Source of the DNA: Ailanthus altissimus
Lineage: Eukaryota; Streptophyta; Magnoliopsida; Sapindales; Simaroubaceae
Direction: 5' to 3'
Length of the DNA stretch: 64,000 bases
NCBI GenBank assembly: GCA_946807835.1
Contig: OX327702.1
Coordinates: 10,788,001-10,852,000 of the forward strand
Within the stretch, counting starts at the first letter, position 1; every line of letters begins with the position of its first letter. Made by a program: the position numbers and the translations under genes. The notes beneath the pieces were generated by a model. That model saw nothing but the letters and a program-made list of their open reading frames with translations, was not told the origin of the DNA and searched no databases. Below, piece by piece: positions 1-11,651 of this stretch.

Positions 1-419
1 AAAATATTGTAGGAAAAACAGTTGGGGATGAGTTACAAGTCTCATCTATGCACGAGCGAATGGCTCAAATGCTTAGGCATGCAGATGCTTTCATAGCTCT
101 ACCAGGAGGTTTCGGGACCTTGGAGGAAATTTTTCAAATTGTCTCATGGGCACAATTACAAATCCACCAAAAACCCATTGGTTTGTTAAATGTTAATGGC
201 TTTTACGACGGGTTGATATCTTTTCTTGACTATGCAGCGGGAACACAATTCATCCCACTTCTAGCACGACGGATTCTTATTTCAGCTCCAACTGTTGATC
301 AACTAATTGATCAATTACAGTCTTTTATTCCTCTGTCTAATCCAACATTGCATCAGTTAGATTGGTCTACTCATGACAGTCAGAAGAAGCGCAAAATAGA
401 CTTAAATCTCACTCCGTAG
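1..419 (+). CDS. LOG-family cytokinin riboside 5'-monophosphate phosphoribohydrolase, C-terminal part (5' end outside window)
   Basis: LOG enzymes remove ribose 5-phosphate from cytokinin nucleotides to release the active free base, mainly in the cytosol. The reading frame is open from base 3 to the TAG at 417-419 (138 codons before the stop) and begins inside the protein: GKTVGDELQVSS precedes MHERMAQM, so the Met at 48 is internal. The signature LPGGFGTLEE lies at about 99-128. The Arg of MHER and the second Glu of the signature are 23 residues apart, as in the catalytic Arg/Glu pair of LOG proteins. WAQLQIHQKPIGLLNV is also typical. The last ~45 residues are variable and end in DLNLTP. Only the final exon(s) are visible, so the paralogue number cannot be assigned. 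It is the only convincing host gene in the window. Confidence 0.93.
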   Translation, partial: NIVGKTVGDELQVSSMHERMAQMLRHADAFIALPGGFGTLEEIFQIVSWAQLQIHQKPIGLLNVNGFYDGLISFLDYAAGTQFIPLLARRILISAPTVDQLIDQLQSFIPLSNPTLHQLDWSTHDSQKKRKIDLNLTP

Positions 420-465
420 CCTCTACTGTATTTTTGTTGCTGCTATTGTTGTTGTTTTCCTTTTC

Positions 466-471
466 AATAAA
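466..471 (+). promoter_or_regulatory. poly(A) signal of the LOG-like gene
   Basis: AATAAA lies 47 bases after the stop codon, followed by a T/G-rich stretch. Position and sequence fit a plant near-upstream polyadenylation element. It is inferred from motif only. Confidence 0.55.
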
Positions 472-479
472 AGTTGTTT

Positions 480-834
480 CAATTGATGTCTTCAATACTC
501 AACTTCTCTATATTTTGTCATTGAGAAAATTTTCTCAATTTGCTCTATGACATGCAAATTATCATTATAACATATTCGACATCATTCTTGTTAAGCATAT
601 TAGTCACAACTTAAAAAAATTCTAAATGGTAACATAAGATCCACAAGGTACCATTATCCACAACAACAACAATCTTAACAGCTCTTGGATAATGTGTCAA
701 CTTCACAAAATCATACAAAATTTAAGGAATATGTCAAACTTTTACACAACAAAGCTACCAATACAATCCTAAGGATTTGGCATCTGCTCGGTTCCCTTGA
801 CTCGACACTTAAAAGTCTACAGAATCATATCTTA
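480..834. other. AT-rich stretch between LOG gene and retrotransposon primer site
   Basis: No gene is recognisable. The right part presumably belongs to the internal region of the minus-strand retrotransposon whose primer site is at 835-846. The open frame starting at 685 runs into the LTR and has no recognisable domain. Where the element ends and gene flank begins cannot be placed by eye. Confidence 0.4.
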
Positions 835-846
835 GCTCTGATACCA
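835..846 (-). other. tRNA-iMet primer binding site of the minus-strand LTR element
   Basis: The minus strand reads TGGTATCAGAGC, the complement of the 3' end of plant initiator tRNA-Met used to prime many plant Copia and some Ty3 elements. It lies 8 bases from the LTR edge at 855, a little wider than usual. Confidence 0.7.
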
Positions 847-2082
847 ATAAAAGCTGTCACGCCCCAGACCCAAAAGATCCGACACACGACATCACTTACA
901 TTCATTCACTGCATGTGCACTCATAAATAATATTACACAAAATTTTCAACTTTCATTCAACACAGAAATCCTTAGCAAGTTGCTAATAAGTTCAACACTA
1001 AAATCAACCATAACCTAACATATAAATATAAACTTCTCTTGACAATATTTAAACATTCATTTCAATTTCTTTCAGAATTATAGCAATTGAATTATGACTG
1101 GGACAATTATTAAACCGGAGATACGCAGAGTTTTCTCAGAGATTAACACTCTACTACGTCACCAGTAGCAACTTTGTTACCGGGAGCCCAGAATATATCC
1201 ATTGCAAATTCTTACTTAAAATCATCCAATAACCACACTTTATAAAACTTAAACCAAATCCAATCCACACACAATGAAATAATACATAAGTATTTATTCA
1301 ATAGGGACAAACCAAATATCCTATCCCACGTGTCCCCAAATGAAACACACAACAACCTAGCAACTTAGGGAACCCAAGGAACAGCAGAAGCCTTGCCAAA
1401 TCCGCTAAGCACACATGTACCTTATTTACCTGAAATCACCATAAACTATAATGAGTATAAAACTCAGTAAGCATACTAATTTTTCATATATCAAATACAA
1501 ATACATATATGCACACAATGCATATGTATGATATGCTGTGATCAATCAAAATCATAATCTTATCAAATCACATATCATGTAAGCGCTTACACATTCTTTC
1601 AAAACACATAATAGGAATACCATCACTCAACTACTACTTAGTAGGACTTACATATCACATATCACATAATGAGCCAAATGTCACTCGTAGGTGATATACC
1701 GTATGAGAAGAATAGTATAAGTGAGGTCTTTAAATCACACATATATAATGCTTATGCCCGAAGGTAAAAGCCAAACCCTCACCCTGATCATCGGTGAGTC
1801 CTCTCACATGTACCAATACGCCACCACACGAATGTGATGACTCACACTTCCTTTAGGTACCAATAGGATCCTCCCTATATACGGAACACATAACTGATAA
1901 GGGCAAATTTGTCATATATTTTCTCATGTTTTTATTATTGATATTTTATGATTTTATGAGAATAGATGGCTATTTATGTGCATTATTGTTATTTATAGGG
2001 ACTTGAACGAAATTTAAAGAAAGAACGCAAAAGGAGCGAAAACAGGGACTAAAATGTAAAGTTTTCAAATTATGAGTCCAGA

Positions 2083-2303
2083 GCCCCCGCGCCACAAGTA
2101 TTTTCGCCCCAGCGCTGAAATAGTGATCGAAATAAGAAAAACGACCTGCTTAAGTCGCGTCTAGCGCCCCAGCGCCGAAGAGTCAGCGCGCCAGCGGTGA
2201 AGCCGTTTTCATGCAGCGCCCCAGCGCCAAGATCCCACCGCTCCAGCGGTGAAGACTTTTTCACGCGTCGCCCCAGCGACAACTTCATAGCGCGCCAGCG
2301 GTA
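2083..2303 (+). repeat. GC-rich array of GCGCC-N-CAGCG units in LTR promoter region
   Basis: Repeated short units such as GCGCCCCAGCGCC and GCGCGCCAGCGG recur about every 20-40 bases in otherwise AT-rich DNA. Many units are close to palindromic. The array ends about 50 bases before the LTR TATA box. Two open frames on the minus strand here are by-products of the array. Confidence 0.75.
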
Positions 2304-2354
2304 GTGTGAGTCCTAGTCCGACGAGAATTGAGATTTTCAAGCTCATATCAATCC

Positions 2355-2364
2355 CTATAAAAAG
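2355..2364 (+). promoter_or_regulatory. TATA box of the solo LTR
   Basis: CTATAAAAAG lies in the LTR downstream of the GC-rich array and upstream of a T-poor leader, as expected for the U3/R boundary. Confidence 0.6.
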
Positions 2365-4789
2365 CCACTCGTTCCCAACCTTCAAAGAGAAATCCAAGAC
2401 GACCTAAGAGCACCAAGAATACAGAGCACGAGTCTTGGAGAGCAATAGGAGCTTAATTGAAGCAACTTTGGAGAGAGATACAAAACATTCTTCGGCATCA
2501 AGAGTTCCTAGGCAGCGCAATTAAAAGCAATTCGACGTCTATATCGGTTTGCTAATAATTGTATCATGTTTTATAATTATTTCTACTGCTGTTCTCTTGT
2601 AGCCATGAGCGAACTTATTTTCTAGGGTTAATATTTGAACTCAATATGTGTGCTTAATTGCCATATCTTTGAATATTTAATAAACTTAGTCATTTATTAT
2701 TTAAATTACTTGTGTTTAATGCTTCAATATATCTGGCCAATATATGGTGAATGAGTTGGTAATATTATTGATAAACTCGGAAGAGGAATCATAATATTTA
2801 GACCTAGGTAATTTGATGCATGATTGTAGAGTAACATTCAATGTTGCATATGCAAGTTTCAACTTAGGATAGGAATATACCTAATTGGCATGTATGATCA
2901 ATAAGACCTAATCTTAATGAATCTTAATTTATTACAAGTACCATAGGAATATAGGTATTTGGTAAACTAAGATATACTTGCATGACCTTGGAAGAGGCTT
3001 GTGAATACATTAGTGTCTTGATCAATAATAAAGATTAAGTGAGTTAAATATTAGAGGATTAATCATTAGAAACATATTGAGGGATAATATTAATCCTAGG
3101 TTTTCTCTACATTGCTATCTTTAAATCTCATTGCATTGTATTTTTGCTTTTATATTTCTTACATTCATTCTTAGATTTTTATTTTTCTGAATAATTATTA
3201 GGAAGATATAATTTTAGTAATTGGTTAAAAAGAAAGGATTATCCCTGTGGGTTCGACATCCGACTAATTAGTCTCTTTATTACTTGCATACGATAGTGTA
3301 TACTTGCACTTAATTTATGATATAGAAATATCGCATCAATAACATATACCAATCCCGAAGGAAAGGCCACACATAAAGGCTCCACAAATCACATAAAATG
3401 CCTACTAAGTTAACAGTGAGTTCAAGTACCCTCAAATCATAAAATATTTCTCATGGACATATTACACTTCAAAAGCTTTCTTTGTTAAACGCATCTTATT
3501 TTGGAAAGCTCACTTTCAAAAACACATGTATATCCATGCTCAATGTCAATGCTCACATTCATAAACATATATTCACATTTCATATCAAAATATACTTTGA
3601 CATATCATAAACATATTCTTAACCCCATTTGCAAAATCATACAAAACAATTACTATGTTTATTGTGATTTCAGTAAAAAGTCTAGTATACTTACCTCTTA
3701 ACACTTTCAGCTACAAGGCTTAAATCTCCTTAACCTATCAATGGAGATTAATCCTTTCATAAGCCTCACAATTCACACAAAATACTTTAAATAGCTTACA
3801 AAATTATACACAATGCATTTATCACATCAAATTGGTCTAAATATTTGGTTTCTCAAAACCTGTCATTCTGACCACTTACACTTAATAAAAATTTCTAATA
3901 CATCAAATGATGTCCAATTACTCCGAAATCAGAATATATCATTCTTGACTCATATATACTTCTTATATATGAATATTATATCAAAATTCCTACACAATCT
4001 ATTCCATACACACCATCGAATCTAAACTACAAACCTGACAAGATCAAGATACTTACTGAACAGTATTCAATCTCCCAATTTTATAAAATCATATACTAAC
4101 TAAAAAATTATAAAACTACCACATAATTACTCTTGACACATATCTCAGTCCATGATAAATATTTTGCTTCCAAATAACTGCCAAAAGTATTTTAAAACTA
4201 TTTTATTTCATAACTTTAAAAATCTGTTAATCAAATACTACAATGAGCTGATACACTTTAGAAATTCATAACACTTCAACCACATTGATCCAAATTCTCA
4301 ATTCCGAGTATATCATATTAGACATATAAAATTATCATATTCCACAAATTCATAATTTTTAAAGATCATTCAGCAGGTCAAAAATTATTTTCCACTGTAT
4401 CATACTGTTTACACAGGAAATTTCCAGAATTCCAGGGTCATTTTGGTAAATTCACTACAAATTCAATTTCCGAGATTTTCAGTCGATTCAAAGTCTCAGA
4501 TGATTCTAAACATGTCTAATTTCATATACTCAAAATTCAAAATCAGAATCGAATCACAACAATTTATAAAATTCCTAGATCAAGAGGTTATCCAGCAGAA
4601 ATTCCATAATTCATCATGATTTATCAAACTATCTTATAGATCATCATCAATTCTCACAACATCAAACGAAATACACATCAAATCCTTAATTATACATATT
4701 TCCAGAAATCAAAACTTAAAGAAATTAACTTAATTAACACCAATAAATTGATAATTAGTTGTGATATACCTCTAAAGATCCAAAATTCT

Positions 4790-4855
4790 CATTTTCTTCT
4801 TCTTTTTCTTCTTCTTCTTCTCTTTCTCTCTCCTTTATTTCTCTCTTCTCTCTCT
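4790..4855 (-). repeat. CTT/CT-rich simple sequence
   Basis: Imperfect CTT and CT repeats on the + strand. On the minus strand they form a GA-rich leader just downstream of the TATA-like sequence at 4905-4914 of the long LTR. Confidence 0.6.
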
Positions 4856-5157
4856 AAAAATGGGTAGCTCGACCAAAATGAGAGAATTAGGGTTTTTAAA
4901 AGTGTATTTTTATACTAAGTGGTTAATTTTTAGTATTTACGAATTCACCCCCAAAACTTTCAAAGTATAACAATTTGGTCCCTAAAATAATTCCAAAGTC
5001 TTGCAAATAAACCCAATACTAATAGTATATCCTTAACCTATAAAAACACTACTAATAACAATATATAAATCAAGGATCACCCACATACAAATAAAATACG
5101 TATATTTATATATATAAATATACATATTCTTACCGGTTATGGATACTGGTTACTACA

Positions 5158-6655
5158 ATTTGGTAATGATATCTATTATTCTCATGACGCTCCTTTATGG
5201 ACAGAGGCTATCAATGATGAAATGAACTCAATCATGAGTAATAATGTATGAAAAATTATTGACTTGCCTTTAAAAACCAAACCTAGAGGTTGTAAATGGA
5301 TCTTTAAAATGAAGTTAAAGGCTAGTGGTTCAATTGAAAATATAAGGCAACAATAGTGGCCAAAAGGTTCACGCAAAAGAAAATTTTAAATTACTTTAAT
5401 ATTTATAGTCCTGTAACAAGAATAGCATCCATTAGAGTTTTTTATTGCACTAGCTTCAATTCATAATTTGTACACATATCAAATAGATGTTAAAACTATT
5501 TTTTTATATGGAGAATTAGAAGAGGAATTTTGTATGACACAATTGGAAGATTGTGTAAACCTGGAAATGGCATTAAGTATGTAAACTTGTAAAATCATTA
5601 TATGACTTAAAACAAGTACCTAAACATTGGCATGAGAAATTTTGACAATGTTTTAGTATCAAATGGTATATGATCACTCAAATAAGTGTGTCTACTCTAA
5701 ACCTTTGATACTAAAAACTTTGTAATTATTTGTCTCGATGTGGATGATATGCTTATATTTAGTCCTAGTATAAAAGTGATAGATGAGACCAAAGGATTTC
5801 TATCTACTAAGCTTGATATGAAAGATATGGGAGAAGCAGATGTAATACTTGAGATCAAGATAATGAGAACATGTAACGGTCTCACATTATCTCAAGAATA
5901 TTATGTGAAATTTTTTTTATAGAAGTTTGGGTACTTTGCATGTAAACCAATGGCAACACTCTATGATGCAAGCACTAAACTATTTAATAATAATGAATAT
6001 AGTGATAATCTAATCTGTTATGCTCAAATAATTAGTAGTCTCATGTGCTTGATGAACAATACTAAGCTTGATATAGTATATGTTGTAAGGAGACTGAGTA
6101 GATATAATTATAATACAAGGAAATAGTATTGGGTGTCTTGGATAGACTTGTAAAATATTTGATAAGCACTAAGAATTATAGGCTCATATGTAGTAGATCA
6201 CCACTTATGTTAAAAATTTATTGTGATGCAATTGGATCTTTGAATCTAATAAAATTAAGTCTACTAGTGGACTTATGTTCACTTTAGAAGGAGGTGTTGT
6301 GTGTTAGAAATCCACTAAACATACATGTATAGCTCGATCAACTATAGAGTTAGAATTGAGAGCTGAGTGGTTAAGAACATTCATAATTGATATTTTCATT
6401 AACACTCACCCTCCTACATCAATTTCAATCCATTGTAATTGTTAAGCTACAATAGTTAGAGCAAAAAATAAAATATATAATGAAAAACGTAAACATATAT
6501 GTTGGAGACACAATATAATTAAACAACTGCTAAATCTAGGGTAATGAGTCTAAATTTTGAGAGGTCAGAGTTAAATTTGATCGATCCTCTACAAAACCAC
6601 TAAATAAGAGATTAGTAGAACAAATGTCAAAGGGGATGAGACTTCTACTTATAAC
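5158..6655 (+). pseudogene. Copia reverse transcriptase / RNase H relic
   Basis: Frames interrupted by stops and frameshifts still read as the C-terminal third of a Ty1/Copia polyprotein. In order: DAPLWTEAINDEMNSIMSNN, then GCKWIFKMKL (start of reverse transcriptase), YQIDVKTIFLYGELEEEF, DLKQVPKHWHEKF, an LDVDDMLIF-like active-site region with the first Tyr lost, and KDMGEADVILEIKI; RNase H traces with ELRAEW-like sequence reach about 6370 and a terminal region of the NLIDPL type ends near 6655. Coding starts exactly at the end of the long LTR at 5157, so the 5' half was separated by that insertion and then lost. No function is expected. Confidence 0.85.
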
Positions 6656-7240
6656 ATAAGGCATAAGTGATAGTAACCCCACCTATTTGATTGGAGATCC
6701 CACAAAGTAGATTCATAGGGGTAAGAATAAGTCACTTATTATCTTGTTGTACTATGAACTACATAAATTAAGAGTCCACCTTAAGGCTAGGTAGTATTTA
6801 TGGAGTAGATAAGGATGAGTTTTATACTCTTTATAAACTCCGTAGCCTATTATTGTATGGTGATATGTTATACTATAGAATACACTTACTAGAGTGTCAC
6901 CTATTTGAGTATGGACTTGGGTTGATTTCTATGAGCGCAAAGTAGACATCTCTAGAGCATTTATAAAACTAGGACGACACAAGGCCATAAAAGTGATACA
7001 CAGCTAGATAAACAAGTTATTAGAGAATTTAACGTGAACATTTAACCATCTATTTTTCACCTAAGGAATAAAGGTTCATAGAAACTTTGTTTTACTTAGT
7101 TCTTGTAAAAAAAATGATTAATTGATCAATGGTTGGTTCATAGATTGGAAAAGCACTAATTCACTTATGTTAAATTCTACTTTTGAATTTGGAGTTAATT
7201 AATTTATTTTATTTTGTTTATTTTAAAATATGTGAGGGAT

Positions 7241-7781
7241 TGTTAAAAATTTTAAGAGTATTTCAAAATAAATAAAGTAAATGAAAGACATGACATAAGG
7301 GACTAAGAAAGAGAATAAAGGGAAAAGCATAAACTAACGTAAGTATAGAATGCCTGTATTGCGGCGCAAGAGAATTATGCCTGAAAATGTGTCTTTTCAG
7401 AAAAATCATCATGTTTTTTCAATAATTGTAGTGTTTTGAAGGGGTTTGGTATCTCTCCAAAGAGCAACTTCTTCTCTATAAATTGTTGACATTTCTCAAA
7501 ATGAAAAATATAATTTTTCTTGAACTGGAATTACTTATTACAATCTATTTTCTTAAGTGCTCAAAATTAAAAAAAAATAATTACTTGTTGTTTAAGAAAG
7601 TTACAATTGAAAATACACTCTTACAACTTTAATCTAATCATTGAAGTTTAGAGATTATACTGTCATTCAACTTATTTGCATCAATATTACAATTTTATAA
7701 GAATAAAAATAGTCTTAAGAACAATACTTTACACACATTGACAAACACATTTCTTTATATCTTCAATAAATTTATCTAACA
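7241..7781 (+). mobile_element. candidate 3' LTR of the Copia relic, about 541 bp
   Basis: A purine-rich GTGAGGGAT is followed by TGTTAAAAAT, the usual polypurine tract and LTR start. A TATA-like CTATAAATTG lies near 7476 and a possible end CTAACA at 7776-7781 gives TGTTA...TAACA termini. The tract between 6655 and 7240 matches no gene and is probably the 3' untranslated part of the same element. With no second LTR for comparison the end point is tentative. Confidence 0.5.
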
Positions 7782-8639
7782 TTTACTGTATTATTTGATT
7801 GATTGAACAAAAATAATAAACAAAATGTCTACTATGCATAATGTTAAAGAGAGTACATATATCTAATATATTAATTTTGCTCCCCTTAGAGCTCACACAT
7901 TTAAGTGCATCTCAAAATATTTTTCTAGAATTGTTTAGTGCTCAATAGTATTTTATTTTAATTTAATGAATTTTTAATAATAAAATTAAACAAAATTAAT
8001 AAATAATTTCAAAAAAAATAAAACGGAATTCTGATTTAATTGCTGTAGATGGCGTTGGATTGGAGTCCAAGAGGATCCATGACTTTGAAAAAAGGGTGTG
8101 AGCGAGGTATTCCATTATGTAGCGTAGTAGTCCGGCTCATTGTGATCAGCACGTGTATGCCATGCGTCAGCGTCTTGGTCTTTAATTTTTCAGTTATTCA
8201 ACACTACCATCTGAAACAAAATTTCCTGTTAGATTTTACAGTGCGCTTGGTTTTCTAATTTGAGGTAGAGATGAGGTTCACACGCCCCAAAAAAGAGGAT
8301 TGGTCTTAGATTAGTACTTTTCAAATTCTCTTAGATTAGTACTTTTCAATTTCAAATTCATCTTTTTAGACTAGAACTTTAATTGGTCCGTTTTCTCTCT
8401 CTATATAAGTCCAAATTATGCATATTATATATCGTTAGAAAGCTCTTTTCATATACTTTGTAATGGTATCAAAGTCATGATAATTGAATCACTGAATAAA
8501 ATGTTATGCACAAAATACAATTTCAAAATTTATAATTAGGTTTTCATTTTTTTAACTTCTTAAATTAATTTATATTAAAATAAAAATCTTTAAATATAAA
8601 TGTGAGAATATTAATTAAAAATCATCGAAATATAATTTA
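7782..8639. other. AT-rich stretch with a possible LTR end and primer site
   Basis: TATATAAG near 8401 and TGGTATCAAAGTC at about 8465-8477 look like the TATA box and a decayed tRNA-iMet primer site of another Copia 5' LTR, but no matching LTR was found. A 25-bp unit (TCTTAGATTAGTACTTTTCA) is repeated in tandem at 8304-8351. The 69-codon frame at 8049-8258 has no recognisable domain. Confidence 0.3.
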
Positions 8640-8710
8640 GAGAATAAGTCAAGAGCGTAAGATGCGCACGAATCAAAGACGGACGCGAAAGGAAGTGGAA
8701 AATAAAGAAA

Positions 8711-8814
8711 GGCGTACCAGGCGCCAGTGTCGCGACGATTAGGCATGGGCATTGCAGCGCTAGGCGACGAGTGCTGCAGTGCTTAGAAGGGCGCGCCAGC
8801 GCCGCGGTGCTGGA
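8711..8814 (+). repeat. GC-rich array in LTR fragment
   Basis: Units such as GGCGCCAGTGTCGCG, TGCAGCGCTAGGCG and GCGCGCCAGCGCCGCGG form a GC-rich island about 115 bases before a TATA box. It is the same motif class as the arrays at 2083, 29302, 46464 and 53606. Confidence 0.65.
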
Positions 8815-9051
8815 GACGGGAACAGTATCCCGAAATAAGGAAACTTTCTTATTTTGTCTCCCACTTGTTTCAGGACTCCCTAATACGACTCCTACACATA
8901 TAGGGTAAACCTAGGTCCTCCCAAAGCTTATATAAAGGCTATCAATTGGTTTGTAAATACATCTTTGTGATCATCAATAATCTTTGTGATAGGTTGAGAA
9001 ATCTTAGTGATCATCAACAGCCTTTATAGTTCTTTGTGAGAGAAAATTCCT

Positions 9052-9077
9052 AGAGAGAGAGAGAGAGAGAGAGAGAG
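9052..9077 (+). repeat. (AG)13 microsatellite
   Basis: An uninterrupted AG dinucleotide run within the LTR leader. Confidence 0.95.
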
Positions 9078-9298
9078 TTTTCTTTGTGATCTTTCTTGTA
9101 AAAGGCATACTTTGTGAGTGCCTTGTGATTCATAATAAGATAAGAGTGTGATCTTGATCCGCCGTAGACGTAGGCAAGTTACCGAACCACGTAATTTTTT
9201 ATTTGTTCTTTTTCTACTCCTCTCTTTATTTCATAATTTACTTGTTCTGCATATATTACTTAGGCAATTTTACTTGTTTGTATGCTTTCGCTTCAACA

Positions 9299-10564
9299 AT
9301 AAATTTTACACATGTTGGAAGTTATAAAACTAAAACTCTAGCTTAAAAAATTGAAATTGATTATGCCATTAAAGTATGTTCTAAGTGCGAATTTAACAAA
9401 TATGGTGTAATGCAATAAAAAAACAAATATAGAACATCAATTATGCACACTTTGATACTAAGGTTGAAATGCGTAAAAATCAATATAAATAACATACCAA
9501 GATATTGATACGAAGGAAATAGGATTTGATGGATTTGTGCTACTACTTTTTTTTGTCAGAAAACGAGCATCTAAGTGAAAAGTCCCTCTGATCACATGTA
9601 AGAGCCCGTTGTGTTTAAAGAAAAATCAATTTTCTTTTTTAGTTCTCTATTTTATTATCACGTTATCTATTTCTTGTGTTTTTTTCTTTGCAAAGAATCA
9701 AAGAACCAAAACATTGTGACAATTAGTTTTGCTCATCCAACTCACATGAAAGTAGATTTTGGGGGAGGGTCGGATCAACCTATTATAGATGGACCCACCC
9801 AAAATCCAACAAACATAAACATGAATAGCACCAATTGTGGGGGTGACCAACTTGATATTTAAAACAAAGCAAGATTCATGCATTAGCATTTTAGGTTAAC
9901 TAAATTGCAAGTCGTAAGTGCTCAACAAGGGCTTTAGTTGGTTTGGAGTTCTAACAGTAGATGTGTACTTATACTATCAATATATGACGTGGAGATAATT
10001 ATAGTTTCTAGCAATAAACTATATGATCTATGTTTCAGTCTTTCCAATAATGTGAAGGTTATTCTAAAAAAAAAAAAAAATTCTACTTATTAGAAAACTT
10101 TGTAGAGTGATTCGTGTACAATGTAATAGCATTTAACTAAATTTTATGCAAGTAGTGCGCTCAGGGCCGTAGTGGTACTTCCCAAAGGAGATGTGTGGAT
10201 ATTTCCTGACATGGGGAAATCATTATATGATTTGTAGAATCAAAATAAATTTTCCTTTTTCTTTCCTTGTTCAATGATTGAAGGTTGTTTTCCGAAAATT
10301 GTATCTTTGCTTATTGAAATAAGCATAGTAGACTTAAAGGGACTCGTAAATATGTGACCTAACTTGAATTATTGAGTTTATTTTAAGAAATAGGTACCCA
10401 TACATATACGATTTCTTGTGAATAACCCTAGAGAGAATGAAAATAAAGTGAGTTGACTTTATTTATTAGTTGATCTATACGTGTATGTGTTCATCATTAG
10501 AATTTTAATAATCGAAAAAGGCTTAGAGCATTGGAGAAAGGGATAAAGACATTTTATCCACAAA
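9299..10564. other. AT-rich stretch, no gene recognised
   Basis: The only notable frame is 83 codons at 9611-9862. Its N-terminal half is hydrophobic and its C-terminal half is Asn/Gly-rich, and it matches nothing I know. A 16-base A run lies near 10066. The stretch may include decayed internal sequence of the LTR element to the left. Confidence 0.3.
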
Positions 10565-11651
10565 TTTAGACCTAATTTCAAATAGGTCTCATAAATTTAA
10601 AAAAAATATTAAATTTTATTAATTTTATTGTACAATAACATATTTTCTCTTATGTATTAAGTTAGTTGTACGTGATGATTAAAACACCAGATACATCAAC
10701 ACTAATCAACTAATAATTAGGACCTATTATCTAAAGCAATCCATACAAAGCAAATCCCTCATCATCATCATCCCTCGTAATCATACCTAACTAAAATGCA
10801 TCACTTTTGCAATTCCTCCTCCCACATCACCCAAAACAATCATTATCATCATCCACGGAGCCAAATTCCATTCATATTCTCTCATTAACAAACTCTCCAA
10901 AAACCAAAACTTGCCCTTCAAGTCCTCTCCCCTGCCACCCTTGCATTTTCACCATCTCCTTTTTCATCATAATCACTGCATTTTACATTCAAAACCTCAA
11001 TTGAAACTCTCAAATTTAATACTCTAAACACTACAATAATAAAATTTAAAAAATTTGTCATGTATCTGCTCCAACTGAGGGCTTATTTGCAAATCGTTGA
11101 CGATCATTTCTGCCCTAAAAAATTTTATTAAAAAAATATCCTTACAATTTAGTTATTCCACAACATTCAAATTCCCCTTTGATCCTTCTATTGTTGGAGA
11201 TTAAAACCCGACAGGGGGGTGGGTGGTCAAAGGGGGGATTGACACGTGAAGAAATTAAGAAAATGTGAAGAAAACCAAACAAGCAAAGGCCAAGTAAAAC
11301 CAAAGCTAATCAAGTTGGAATTTTAATGATGTTTGTTAACTTCCTGAATTTTAAGGCGAGTGGTTTGAGAGTTTTGGAGATGTGTGGTTTAAGAGTTTTA
11401 GAGGCGCATAGGATAAAGTGGGCAGAAGTTGAGTGGTGGAGAGAGGAGAAAAAGGATAAGGGGGCGATTTTCGAGAGGAGGTTATGGTAGTTATGGTGAT
11501 AGAGAGAAATGAAATTAATAAGTTTTATGGGCTAATCCGTAATTGATATGTGGATATGGCATGTTATGTTGTGTGTCGGTTTGCATTTTCTCTTTATGTT
11601 GAATTATGATTTTATCTTTTTATTGTCAAAACAAATGAAAACAAGCTAATA
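10565..11651 (+). repeat. tandem duplication, copy 1 (about 1.09 kb)
   Basis: This copy and the next (11665-12753) align along their length, beginning TTTAGACCTAATT and ending GTCAAAACAAATG.AA.CAAGCTAATA. Shared landmarks are CATCAACTAATAATTAGGACCT, GCTCCAACTGAGGGCTTA and GGAGATTAAAACCC. A small frame at 10807-11004 (SPKTKTCPSS...CHPCIFTISFF) matches the longer frame of copy 2 but is shifted relative to the upstream ATG by a small indel. Neither a host gene nor a known transposon could be recognised. Confidence 0.85.

Larger units (their letters stand above)
1895..3338 (+). mobile_element. solo LTR, Ty3 Athila/Tat-type, 1,444 bp
   Basis: The unit starts TGATAAGGGC and ends TATCGCATCA, flanked by identical 5-bp copies ATAAC (1890-1894 and 3339-3343). 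Removing it restores continuous host LTR. No internal region is present, so this is a solo LTR left by recombination between two LTRs. The 3' part, with CCCTGTGGGTTCGACATCCG and a TTGCACTTAA-type end, resembles the LTR at 46268-47624, which is followed by an Athila/Tat-type primer site. A TATA box at 2355 gives the + orientation. A GC-rich array (2083-2303) lies just upstream of it. Confidence 0.9.
855..5157 (-). mobile_element. long LTR (about 2.86 kb without its insertion) of a truncated LTR retrotransposon
   Basis: The LTR runs from TGTCACGCCCC at 855 to GGTTACTACA at 5157, so its ends are TGT...ACA, and a tRNA-iMet primer site lies outside the left end. That makes it the 5' LTR of a minus-strand element. 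A minus-strand TATA-like sequence (4905-4914) followed by a GA-rich leader (4790-4855) agrees with this orientation. The interior is split by a solo LTR at 1895-3338. The right edge directly abuts Copia reverse-transcriptase coding sequence, so the element had jumped into that Copia. Its coding region and second LTR are missing. Lineage is unassigned; a Ty3 chromovirus is possible because those have long LTRs and iMet primers. Confidence 0.7.
8640..9298 (+). mobile_element. LTR fragment with GC-rich array, TATA box and R/U5-like leader
   Basis: A GC-rich array (8711-8814) is followed by TATATAAA at 8929-8936, repeated TTTGTGATCATC motifs, an AG repeat and GCCGTAGACGTAGGCAAG...CCGAACCACGTAA, wording typical of the 3' part of plant Copia LTRs. 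A possible end is CTTCAACA at 9298. No primer site or coding region follows, so this is a solo or truncated LTR. The left boundary is not defined. Confidence 0.5.

Noticed and set aside
835..846. tRNA gene
   Set aside because: Only the 12-base complement of a tRNA 3' end is present, here and at 16501, 29846 and 53518; these are primer sites.
685..930. 81-codon frame after the LOG gene
   Set aside because: It spans the primer site and LTR boundary, so it is a chance frame.
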